From: JASLQO01 sp002327525
GTDB lineage: Bacteria > Pseudomonadota > Gammaproteobacteria > Pseudomonadales > Azotimanducaceae
Reading direction: 5' to 3'
Assembly: GCA_030744435.1 (NCBI GenBank)
Contig: JASLQO010000018.1
Location: 1-64,000 of the forward strand
Length of the DNA: 64,000 nucleotides
The position numbers were made by a program, and so were the translations under genes. How positions within the stretch are numbered: the first letter of the stretch is position 1; the number at the start of each line of letters is the position of its first letter. Below the pieces are notes generated by a model. That model saw only the letters and a list, made by a program, of their open reading frames with translations. It had not been told where the DNA came from and searched no databases. Below are positions 1 to 6,978 of the stretch, piece by piece.

Positions 1-177
1 CAAAGTAACCACTTTTATGTTGTTAAAGCTACCTGAAGCAGGTCTTTTTGAAATTTTTCAGGTGGCTCGCTTTCTAATTCTATTTTATATTTCCTGATTA
101 TCGTTCTATGTTTTTCTGTGTGAGTAACCAGACCCAAGATAATGGCTACAAATCAGTTATCTTAGGTTGAAGGGGCA
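1..177. other. AT-rich non-coding edge with two inverted repeats
   Basis: No coding sequence is supported here. The stretch is clearly more AT-rich than the rest of the window. It contains ACCTGAA at 31-37 paired with TTCAGGT at 57-63, and AAGATAA at 136-142 paired with TTATCTT at 157-163. The second hairpin lies just past the stop of the leftward MFS gene and could be a weak transcription end, but there is no T-run on that strand after it. Confidence 0.4.
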
Positions 178-1548
178 CTAGGGCCAGCTCGGGTGATGGA
201 GGTCTATCACGTACGGGTGGCGGTGGGTTTTGGGTTGGTGGGTGTGGGGTGGTGGTGTGGTTCGGATCCTTCCCATCCCTGGTGTTCGTGCGCGTGATGC
301 TCGTCGTGAGTATGTGCATGCTCGTGATGCACCCGCTCGTGGGTGTGCTGTGTGCTCGAGCTCGTGAGGATCTGTTGCTGGCCAGAGCCTGAAGGCGAGG
401 AGAGTGGAGATCGCCGCGATGCTGCCTAGAAGTGTGAACACCGGCATCAAGCCCGCACTGCTGGTCCCTCCGGCCAGCGCATATCCAACCAGCCAGCAGG
501 CGTGAGACAGCGCGAACTGTGCCGCGAACAGCGACGGGCGATTTGCCTCGTGCGCCGATCGCTTGAGCAGCCGTCCCCCGGGTGTCTGGATGAGGGAGGA
601 GCCCACGCCGAGCAGCAGCCAGATGGCGGCCAGGGTCGTCAGCGCCGGGGCGGCGAGGCCGAGAAACAGACCGGTGGCACACAACACCCCCCCAACCAAC
701 ATGAAAGGCCGCTCGGGGTGACGGTCGAGAAATCGCGGCAGGGCGATGGCCGCGGCCATGGACCCGGCACCGAATGCGGCCAGCACGAGCGCGATGTCGC
801 TTTCGCTGCCCTCGAGCCGATCACGCACGTACACCACGGTGTTGACGATCACCATGGCGCCTGCGGCGGCCACCGCCACGGATAGAGCGAGCAATCCCCT
901 CAACCGTGGTGTGGCAAGGTAGGTGCGAACCCCGAAGGTGATATTGCTCCAGCCACCTGCCTCACGCTCATGAGGGCGCGGAGAGGGCAGGCTGACGGAG
1001 GCGATCAGCAGAGCACTGACCAGGAAAGTCACGGCGTTGAGCGCAAACAGGGTGTCATAACTTAGTACCAACAGTACGGCCGCGGCAAGCAGTGGACTCA
1101 GGAGATTCTCGAGGTCATAGGCGAGGCGCGAGAGCGACAGCGCACGAGTGTAATGTGCATCGTCCGGTAGAATATCCGGAATGCTCGCCTGGAACGTTGG
1201 CGTGAAGCCGGCCGAACATGCATTCAGCGCGAAGATCAGCAGGCAGATCTGCCAGATTTCGGTCACGAACGGCAAGCACATGATCATCAATGCGCGCGCG
1301 ATGTCCAGGCCGATCAACAACGCCTTTCGCCGTGCCCGATGTGCAACCGCACCGATCAGTGGCGCGACGCCGACGTAGGCCACCATCTTCAGAGATAGCG
1401 CGGTGCCGAGTACGACACCAGCATCACCACCTGCGAGATCGTAGGCCAGCAGCGCAAGCGCCACAGTGGACAATCCCGTACCAGCCAGCGCGATCACCTG
1501 CGCGGCGAACAATCGGCGGTAGGTGATGTCGGTCAGCGGCGGGATCAT
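178..1548 (-). CDS. MFS transporter (EntS/MFS_3-like) with altered His-rich C-terminal tail
   Basis: Major facilitator superfamily exporter of the inner membrane, with about 12 hydrophobic segments over residues 10-400. The N-terminus (LFAAQVIALAGTGLSTVALA) and the basic loop RARRKALLIG between helices 2 and 3 are typical of EntS-like drug or siderophore exporters. The substrate cannot be read from the sequence. The start ATG overlaps the TGA of the upstream membrane-protein gene, so the two are translationally coupled. The last 60 or so residues are odd: this frame reads a Ser/Arg/Pro-rich stretch and then a His-rich end, while a neighbouring frame over about 207-370 reads a strongly His-rich acidic tail (THERVHHEHAHTHDEHHAHE). 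The gene therefore looks frameshifted in a metal-binding tail. The MFS part is intact and probably functional. Confidence 0.8.
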   Translation of the reverse strand: MIPPLTDITYRRLFAAQVIALAGTGLSTVALALLAYDLAGGDAGVVLGTALSLKMVAYVGVAPLIGAVAHRARRKALLIGLDIARALMIMCLPFVTEIWQICLLIFALNACSAGFTPTFQASIPDILPDDAHYTRALSLSRLAYDLENLLSPLLAAAVLLVLSYDTLFALNAVTFLVSALLIASVSLPSPRPHEREAGGWSNITFGVRTYLATPRLRGLLALSVAVAAAGAMVIVNTVVYVRDRLEGSESDIALVLAAFGAGSMAAAIALPRFLDRHPERPFMLVGGVLCATGLFLGLAAPALTTLAAIWLLLGVGSSLIQTPGGRLLKRSAHEANRPSLFAAQFALSHACWLVGYALAGGTSSAGLMPVFTLLGSIAAISTLLAFRLWPATDPHELEHTAHPRAGASRACTYSRRASRARTPGMGRIRTTPPPHTHQPKTHRHPYVIDLHHPSWP

Positions 1549-2005
1549 GCACCGCCCCTGTCTTGTCGGTCACTCATGAAATGCCGAACGGATGAGAGGT
1601 GCAAACTGCATTGCGGCCCTGCGAGATTGAGTGTGATCGCTGCGAGGAACGGGGCGAACGAGTGCCATAGGAGCGCATTGGCAACGCGATCGACATCGCC
1701 GTGGCTGTCGCGATTGCTGCCGATGCGTGCGTGCGAAAACCACAGGGAACAGGCCATGAACAGTGCCCACAGAGCGCTCAACACCTGCCACGTGGTGTTT
1801 TCGTCGTCGGTGACGGACAGTACGAGCAGCGCCAGCAGCGAGAACCCACCGGTGGTAAGACTCGCTTCCAGCAGGAACACGAGACGCAGGCGATCACCCG
1901 GGTGCCATGAACCCTCGCTGTGGGTGCCGAATGCCACGACCACGCCAGTGCGGCCAGTGCGGTGGCGATTTCGGCGATGCCGATGAGCAGCTCAACAATG
2001 TCCAC
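1545..2005 (-). pseudogene. small integral membrane protein gene, apparently frameshifted
   Basis: Family not recognised. From a GTG at 2005 one frame reads a good transmembrane helix (DIVELLIGIAEIATALAALAW). A second frame, usable from about 1943, carries on with two more helices (LRLVFLLEASLTTGG..., WQVLSALWALFMACSLWF) and a last hydrophobic stretch before stopping at 1545. Past the switch point the first frame becomes Cys/Arg-rich nonsense, and before it the second frame is Arg/Thr/Gly nonsense. A single base gain or loss near 1943 in a roughly 150-residue, 4-helix protein explains this best. Its stop overlaps the start of the MFS gene, so the pair was probably an operon. A sequencing error is an alternative explanation. 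Confidence 0.5.
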
Positions 2006-2147
2006 GTGTGGTTACTCCACGGTGAGACCAGTGAAGATACTGTATTGATTTCTGCGTTGCCAAGACCCGCCGGAGGGGAGTGAGGAGGTGATGCCGGATT
2101 CGCCCCGGTTAATGCTTTGTCTCCCGATCTGGCGATGGAGCGTTTCT

Positions 2148-2330
2148 ATGAAGTCGCAGTTTTTCTCGTATGCACCTGCCAGTTTTCTGGCATCGATTCT
2201 CCTGACTGCTTGTGGCATCGATCGTGGTGCGAGCGCGCCGGTCCCCGTCGTCGAAGTGTTCGACCTGAGCCATGAACTCACCAGTTTCCGCCTGCTGTCG
2301 GCCTATGAGAGGGAAGGAGAGACATCATGA
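2148..2330 (+). CDS. small predicted lipoprotein
   Basis: 60-residue protein of unknown family. It has a short N-region, a hydrophobic stretch and a lipobox LTAC with the lipidated Cys at residue 22, so the mature part of about 39 residues would be anchored in a membrane facing the periplasm. GGAG lies 8-10 bases before this ATG. An in-frame longer start at 2088/2091 behind a very purine-rich stretch is possible but would give an unusually long, Trp-containing leader. The TGA overlaps the ATG of the next gene, which indicates coupled translation of the two small proteins. No homologue is recognised by eye. Confidence 0.5.
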   Translation: MKSQFFSYAPASFLASILLTACGIDRGASAPVPVVEVFDLSHELTSFRLLSAYEREGETS

Positions 2331-2569
2331 GCGACGATGATCTGGATCCCGCACTAGAATGGCTGTTTGCGGCTGCCGAAGATATTTCGGAGGAAGACGC
2401 GTTTGCCGAGGTGGTGACGGAAGTCTCGTTGACGACGCTCATCGAGACGGATGAGGGCCTGGCCGCGCAATTGCTTGCACCCGTTAACAGCGTCGGCAGT
2501 CTGCTCTCCGCCGTGCTGCCGGACCTGCGCCTGGTACACCGGCGTATCATGTCCTACGGGATGCGTTGA
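2327..2569 (+). CDS. small acidic protein of unknown function
   Basis: 80-residue protein, very acidic in its first half (SDDDLDPALEW, DISEEDAF) and more hydrophobic and basic at the end (LLSAVLPDLRLVHRRIM). It has no signal peptide and no Cys. The start ATG overlaps the TGA of the lipoprotein gene, and AAGGAGAG is placed well upstream, so it is very likely translated. It may work with the lipoprotein, but nothing in the sequence shows how. Family unknown. Confidence 0.5.
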   Translation: MSDDDLDPALEWLFAAAEDISEEDAFAEVVTEVSLTTLIETDEGLAAQLLAPVNSVGSLLSAVLPDLRLVHRRIMSYGMR

Positions 2570-2602
2570 CCCCCCAGGCGGCTCACGGTCTTAAGAGTCA
2601 CT

Positions 2603-3661
2603 CTACGGCCTCAGTTCGTAGTAGTTGTTGAACGGGTCGTTCTCGTATTCGAGAACCCTGAACTGTCCAAATCCTGCTTCCCGGCCCATTCGCTCACACA
2701 CGCTCGGCGGGAATCCGAGGGTGCCCAGACCCGCGCCGCCGGGTGTGGACAGGGCGGAGGACATACAGTAGAGCACCGAGAAGCCGTACATCATGGAGGC
2801 GACCGGATTCTCCAGATTTTGTTCGTAGGTGTCCTGCGAGCGGATGTCCTTGATCAGCCACGCGCCGCCCTCCTTCACGGCACTGCGTACCGCGCGCATC
2901 GTACCGTGGGGATCGGTCATGTCGTGCATGCAGTCGAAGGTGGTGACGAGGTCGTAGGTATCTTTCTCTTCGATGCGCTCACCGTAACCCACCTCGAAAC
3001 GGACGTTGTCCATGGCGGCATATCGCGCATTGGCTTCTTCGATCATGTTGCCGGCGGGGTCGATGCCGAGAAAGGATGCGTTTGGAAACGCCTTGGCGAG
3101 CTCGGTGAGGGCCGTGCCGGAACCACAGCCGACATCCAGCACGTTGCCTCCTGCCGACAGGCGCTCGGCCGTATCACCCATCAGCGGGATGACGCCGCTT
3201 GCGAGTTGAAGGTGAAAGGGGCGATTGGTGCGGCACAGGAAATGCGAGGCGCCGTCGCCATGCGCACCCCAGCTCACACCAATACCCGTGCGGAAGGCAT
3301 CGATGGTTTTATCGAGAATCTCGTGCGAAGGGGGTGCGAAGAAGAAGCCTCTCAGGTAAGCCGGGCTATCGGCATTCAGGAGCGCAACACTTGCGACGTC
3401 GGAAAGCTGAAACCGTTCGCTGCCGAGGTGATCGATGATGCCTGCCGCGCCCTGGCCGCGAAGCCACTCCAGCAGCCAGCGTTCATTGAATCCGGTGGCC
3501 TCGGCGAGCGTTTCTGCGGTGACTGCCTCCTTGCCCGCCATGGCGTCGTACAGACCCAGCTCGTCACCGATGTGGATCATCAGCGACACCATTTCTCCGC
3601 TTTTGTACGCCATGAGCTGCTGTGCGTAGTCGTTCATGCGATCTGCGAAATCGTCGGCCAT
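2603..3661 (-). CDS. class I SAM-dependent methyltransferase with N-terminal winged helix
   Basis: 352-residue cytoplasmic methyltransferase. Residues 20-90 look like the winged-helix dimerisation domain of O-methyltransferases (DELGLYDAMAG, TLAEATGFNERWLLEWLRG). The SAM-binding motif I is NVLDVGCGSGTALTELA, followed by the acidic end of strand 2 (FLGIDPAGNMIEEA) and motif IV-like DLVTTFDCMHDM. The acceptor cannot be deduced. The reading frame is open up to 3922, but that extension is antisense to an SDR gene fragment. The ATG at 3661 has GGGGAGA just upstream and begins a normal N-terminus (MADDFADRMNDY), so it is chosen. The gene stands alone, divergent from the SDR remnant. Confidence 0.8.
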   Translation of the reverse strand: MADDFADRMNDYAQQLMAYKSGEMVSLMIHIGDELGLYDAMAGKEAVTAETLAEATGFNERWLLEWLRGQGAAGIIDHLGSERFQLSDVASVALLNADSPAYLRGFFFAPPSHEILDKTIDAFRTGIGVSWGAHGDGASHFLCRTNRPFHLQLASGVIPLMGDTAERLSAGGNVLDVGCGSGTALTELAKAFPNASFLGIDPAGNMIEEANARYAAMDNVRFEVGYGERIEEKDTYDLVTTFDCMHDMTDPHGTMRAVRSAVKEGGAWLIKDIRSQDTYEQNLENPVASMMYGFSVLYCMSSALSTPGGAGLGTLGFPPSVCERMGREAGFGQFRVLEYENDPFNNYYELRP

Positions 3662-3773
3662 CAGTTCTCCCCGGATTGGTGCAGCGGTTTCTTGAGATTC
3701 TCCATGATAGTCCATTCGCGGATGACGACGCTGATGTATGTTTCGCGACCTTTGTATGACGTGGGAGAGAAAC

Positions 3774-3965
3774 ATGTTGTTGGCTGACAAGGTGGCCATC
3801 GTTACCGGAGCGGGATCCGGAATCGGGGCTGCGAGCGCGATTCGGCTCGCCGAAGAGGGCGCCACCGTGCTGGTGGCCGACATTTGCAGGCACAAGGCCG
3901 AGCAGACGTTGTCTGAGATCACGCCACGCGAGGGTGTTGCCCGAACCTGTCAGGTGTTGTGTTGA
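3774..3965 (+). pseudogene. truncated short-chain dehydrogenase/reductase (N-terminal fragment)
   Basis: The first 38 or so codons are a clear SDR Rossmann start: LADKVAIVTGAGSGIGAASA contains the TGxxxGIG cofactor motif, followed by ATVLVADI. A proper ribosome site (GGGAGAG) precedes the ATG. The frame stops after 63 codons, where a family member would run to about 250, and no YxxxK active site follows. It is the stump of an oxidoreductase gene, probably once part of the same acyl-CoA gene group as the remnants at 4241-4819. Confidence 0.75.
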
Positions 3966-4083
3966 AGCTCAAGGTTTTTCGTCGGTCTGGCCACCCATGA
4001 AAAGTACCGAACATACTGTGGTAATGCATGTGGTATTTTGCAGCGGCGGCTTGCCTAACTTACTGATATATATGGGAAAGATT

Positions 4084-4160
4084 TGGTCGGAGTGAGAGGA
4101 TTTGAACCTCCGGCCCCTACGTCCCGAACGTAGTGCTCTACCAAGCTGAGCTACACTCCG
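4084..4160 (-). tRNA. tRNA-Pro (anticodon CGG)
   Basis: The minus strand folds as a full cloverleaf: acceptor stem CGGAGTG/CACTCCG, D-arm with AGCTCAGCTTGGTAGAGC, anticodon stem CTACG/CGTAG around the loop TTCGGGA (anticodon CGG, reading CCG Pro codons), and T-arm GGTTCAAATCC. Discriminator base A and an encoded CCA end (4084-4086) are present. The gene lies between remnants of metabolic genes. Confidence 0.95.
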
Positions 4161-4207
4161 ATAGCGATCCCGGTTCTCCCCGGCCGCTCAGAGCGCCGGG
4201 GGCGCGT

Positions 4208-4237
4208 ATTCTAAACGCCCGCGACGACACAGAACAA
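4208..4237 (-). promoter_or_regulatory. candidate sigma70 promoter of tRNA-Pro
   Basis: On the minus strand, TTGTTC (4232-4237) and TAGAAT (4208-4213) are 18 bases apart, followed by the GC-rich stretch ACGCGCCCCC expected of stable-RNA promoters under stringent control. The start would be near 4201, about 40 bases before the tRNA. The -35 match is weak. Confidence 0.45.
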
Positions 4238-4240
4238 CCT

Positions 4241-4734
4241 TCACCACCTGGGCGAACGCCGCTCTTTGAAGGCCGCAAGCCCACCGTCCGCGGGAGTCGC
4301 CGCGATCCATCCCAGCCGGGTATCAGTCTGTAGTTGGCGTGCTGACAGCCGAATTGAGCATCGTGCGCCGCGATGACGACATCGGTGGCAAGGCTGAGTT
4401 CGAGCCCACCGGCCAGACACAGGCCCTGTACGCCGGCCACCACTGGCAGGCTGGAGGCGGTCAACTGGTCGAGAAACCGGTGCCCCTTGGCCAGAAAGGC
4501 GCGAAGCCGGGTGGCGTTTTCGCGTAGCTGTTGCACCTCATCGAGATCCGCCCCGGTGCAGAAGTGCGGACCCTCGGCGAGAATCAACAGCGCACGAACC
4601 TCCGCATGATCCTCGGCGGCGGTGAGATGCTCGCTCATTTCAGAGAGCAGAGTGCTCGATATGCAATTGAACCGTTCAGGGCGCGCGAGCGTGATGCGTG
4701 CGATGCGATTCTCGATGGCGAACGTCGTATTCAT
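4241..4734 (-). pseudogene. enoyl-CoA hydratase/isomerase (crotonase) with internal deletion and frameshift
   Basis: From ATG 4734 the first ~145 codons are a clear crotonase: RIARITLARPERFNCIS, the oxyanion-hole segments FCTGADLDEV and GLCLAGGLELSLATDVVIAA, then FGCQHANYRLIPGWDGSRRLPRTVG. About 90 residues of the normal ~250 are then missing. In another frame the same DNA reads a typical crotonase C-terminus, DGGLAAFKERRSPRW, ending at TGA 4241-4243. The two frames share the sequence at 4273-4285, so a deletion at a short repeat probably joined head to tail out of frame. The catalytic C-terminal region is lost and the gene should be dead. The original frame runs on into the tRNA. Confidence 0.75.
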
Positions 4735-4735
4735 A

Positions 4736-4819
4736 TCAGTAGGGCACCGCTATTCGGCCGATACGTTCGCGGGCAATGATCATCTTCTGAATCTGCTCGT
4801 TGGAAAATGAAAAGTCCAT
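4736..4819 (-). pseudogene. acyl-CoA dehydrogenase remnant (start fused to end)
   Basis: A 27-codon frame beginning MDFSFSNEQ, like the N-terminus of acyl-CoA dehydrogenases, and continuing at once with IQKMIIARERIGR...PY and a stop, like the C-terminus of the same family. About 350 residues between are missing. The stop lies one base before the crotonase start, as expected for neighbouring genes of one operon. The identification rests on short motifs and is tentative. Confidence 0.45.
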
Positions 4820-5092
4820 GGCCGGGAGCGCTTTATACGATTTGCCATCGCGTGCTTTCACTCAGGACACCCACATGGCGACCATCCGCCCGATCGAAGG
4901 TCCCGTTGGGCCTGGCAAATCCACTCATGCCGCGTAGCTCAGTGACGCGCATGCGGCCCCGCGAACAGGGTGCTACATTCAAGATGGTGGTCTCCGATGA
5001 GATCTTCGAATTCGCGAGCAGCCAATGGCAGGAGCGGGACGACGCTGAATACCGTTAGCGTGACATTCAGTTCATCGATACGGCCCGAGCGT
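4820..5092. other. no intact gene; short decayed open frames
   Basis: Only short frames are present, for example a GTG frame from 4858 leading into the acyl-CoA dehydrogenase remnant, and a 20-codon minus-strand frame just before it. None is recognisable. This is probably debris from the same lost gene group, ending at the stop of the ABC permease. Confidence 0.3.
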
Positions 5093-6265
5093 TCACACGA
5101 GAATCCGCTCCTTGCGGTACAGCGCCACGGCGAGGTATGCCAGCAGGCAGGCGAGCACAGCTGTGGAGACGGCCGAGATCAGGAAGTGTAGCGGTTCGAT
5201 GATCTCGCCTGTGATCACATCGCTCACCAGCGTCGCCTGGCTCAAGCTCGGTACGAACATCAACCAGGTTGAGGTCTCCACGTTCATCAGTTGCGTGATG
5301 ATGAGCGGCATTGTGGGGACGAGAATTACGATGCTCAGGTAGGTTTGCGCTTCCTTGTAGCTCTTGGCGAACGACGCTACCACGGCCAGCAATGCGGCGG
5401 CGAACACCATCAGCGGGATGCAGACCAGAAACATCACCACACAATCGACCAGACCCACCTTCAGCACCATGCCGATGCGTTCCAGCGGCACAAAAGGCAC
5501 TGCGATCCAGAAACTGAGCAGAAACAACACCAAGGACATGGCGGCGAAGCATACGGTCGCGCCGAGTTTGCCGAGCACGAGTTCCGCACGGCTGACCGGT
5601 TGGGTCAGCAGCGGTTCCAGCGAGCCGTGTTCGCGCTCGCCCGCGGTGGTGTCGATGGCAAGGTAAAACCCCCCCATGAATACCACCAGCACCAGCAGAT
5701 AGGGTAGTGTCGCCAGAATGGTGAGAGCACGCGCGGCGGGTGAGGCCACGTTACGCTCTTGCACGACGATGGGGCTCACGATGGAGGTGTCGATGCCCCG
5801 CAGTTCGAGACGCAGAGCGCCGATGACCTGCCCGTATGCGGCGATGAGTGCCCGGGCGCGCGACATGTCGCGCTTGGAGCGGCCGAGTCCCGAGCTGTCA
5901 TGGATCAGAGCCAGCGCGTTGATCTCGCCTTTGCGGTAGCGCGCCTGGTAGTCGTCGGGGATCACCAGCACCAGGTCGTGGTCTCCGTCGCGTACCGACT
6001 GGCGTGGATCGGCGAGTTCAGCTCGGGTTATTTCCGTGTTCTTCCGCTCGAGGTAGGCCATCAGGCGTGGTGCGTTGTCGGATCCGACGGCGGTGATTTT
6101 TACCGGGTCGAGCGCCTCGCCGAGTGCCGTATTCAACACGAAAGCCATCATGCCGACGAACAGCGCCGGGCCAAGAATGGCCAGCGAAAACGAGGAAATG
6201 ATGGTGCGGCGGTCGCGCAGGTTGTCGATGCACTCCTTTTTCAGCACCGTGGCGAGACCCTTCAT
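5093..6265 (-). CDS. ABC-2 type transporter permease, NatB-like
   Basis: 390-residue inner-membrane permease. A first helix follows the N-terminal KKECIDNLRDRRTI. A large extracytoplasmic segment (residues ~45-180) comes next, then five to six helices including LTILATLPYLLVLVVFMGGFYLAID, with the conserved ABC-2 motif AGEREHGSLEPLLTQPVSRAELVLGK. This layout is typical of the NatB/CcmB-like exporters. The start overlaps the ATPase stop (ATGA), so the two form one transporter. Substrate unknown; a sodium role is only suggested by family. Confidence 0.85.
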   Translation of the reverse strand: MKGLATVLKKECIDNLRDRRTIISSFSLAILGPALFVGMMAFVLNTALGEALDPVKITAVGSDNAPRLMAYLERKNTEITRAELADPRQSVRDGDHDLVLVIPDDYQARYRKGEINALALIHDSSGLGRSKRDMSRARALIAAYGQVIGALRLELRGIDTSIVSPIVVQERNVASPAARALTILATLPYLLVLVVFMGGFYLAIDTTAGEREHGSLEPLLTQPVSRAELVLGKLGATVCFAAMSLVLFLLSFWIAVPFVPLERIGMVLKVGLVDCVVMFLVCIPLMVFAAALLAVVASFAKSYKEAQTYLSIVILVPTMPLIITQLMNVETSTWLMFVPSLSQATLVSDVITGEIIEPLHFLISAVSTAVLACLLAYLAVALYRKERILV

Positions 6266-6978
6266 TCGCCAATCACCTTGATGAAGGCTTCCTCGAGGTC
6301 GGTCTCCTGGGTTCTGGAGGCGAGGCGATCGAGGGTGCCCTCGAACATCACCTCTCCATGACCGATGATGACCAGATCGTCACAGAGGTTGGCCACCTCC
6401 TGCATGATGTGGCTCGAAAATAGCACGCAGCGCCCCTCACGCTTGAGATGCTGAATGAATTCCCTGAGCGCACGTGTCGCCATCACGTCCAGGCCGTTCG
6501 TGGGTTCGTCGAGGAGTACGTTCTTCGGATGGTGAATCAGGGCGCGGGCGAGCGCTACCTTGATCTTTTGTCCCTGGGAGAAACCGGCGGCGCGTCGGTC
6601 ACAGAATTCCTCCATCTCCAGAACGGTGATCAGTTCATCCATTCTTCTGTTGAGTTCTATTTTCGATATCTGATGTAACTCCCCGTAATATCTTATGTTT
6701 TCTCGTGCAGTCAGACGATCGTAGATACCGGCATTGTGCGGCAGCACGCCAATGGCCCGCCGCACGTCGAGGGGTGCGGTCAGTACGTCGTGACCGTCCA
6801 CGCTCGCGCGCCCCTCGGAGGGTTGCAGCACGGTCGAGAGGATTCGCAGCGTGGTGGATTTACCCGCGCCGTTCGGGCCGAGCAGTGCGGTCACTTTGCC
6901 GTCCGCCGCACTGAAGGAGACATCCTTCACCGCCTGCACCTCGCCAAACGTCTTCTTCAGGCCCTCGGCGGTGATCAC
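6262..6978 (-). CDS. ABC transporter ATP-binding protein, NatA-like
   Basis: 238-residue nucleotide-binding subunit. Walker A is GPNGAGKST (residues ~34-42), the signature is FSQGQKIKVALARAL, and Walker B is NVLLDEPTNGLD, followed by the H-loop LFSSHIM. The first residues of the signature (FSQGQ) match the ABC-2 drug and Na+ exporter group. It overlaps the permease start downstream and the hydrolase end upstream by four bases each, so hydrolase, ATPase and permease are translated as a coupled unit. Confidence 0.9.
   Translation of the reverse strand: MITAEGLKKTFGEVQAVKDVSFSAADGKVTALLGPNGAGKSTTLRILSTVLQPSEGRASVDGHDVLTAPLDVRRAIGVLPHNAGIYDRLTARENIRYYGELHQISKIELNRRMDELITVLEMEEFCDRRAAGFSQGQKIKVALARALIHHPKNVLLDEPTNGLDVMATRALREFIQHLKREGRCVLFSSHIMQEVANLCDDLVIIGHGEVMFEGTLDRLASRTQETDLEEAFIKVIGE

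Noticed and set aside
146..682. 178-codon minus-strand frame overlapping the MFS gene
   Set aside because: It is in another frame across the MFS coding region and reads low-complexity Pro/Thr/Arg sequence; only its His-rich neighbour frame is of interest and is reported.
2819..3787. 322-codon plus-strand frame opposite the methyltransferase
   Set aside because: Antisense to a gene with clear SAM-binding motifs; the translation has no recognisable features.
3662..3922. 87-residue N-terminal extension of the methyltransferase
   Set aside because: It is antisense to the SDR fragment, unlike any methyltransferase, and the internal ATG at 3661 has a good ribosome site.
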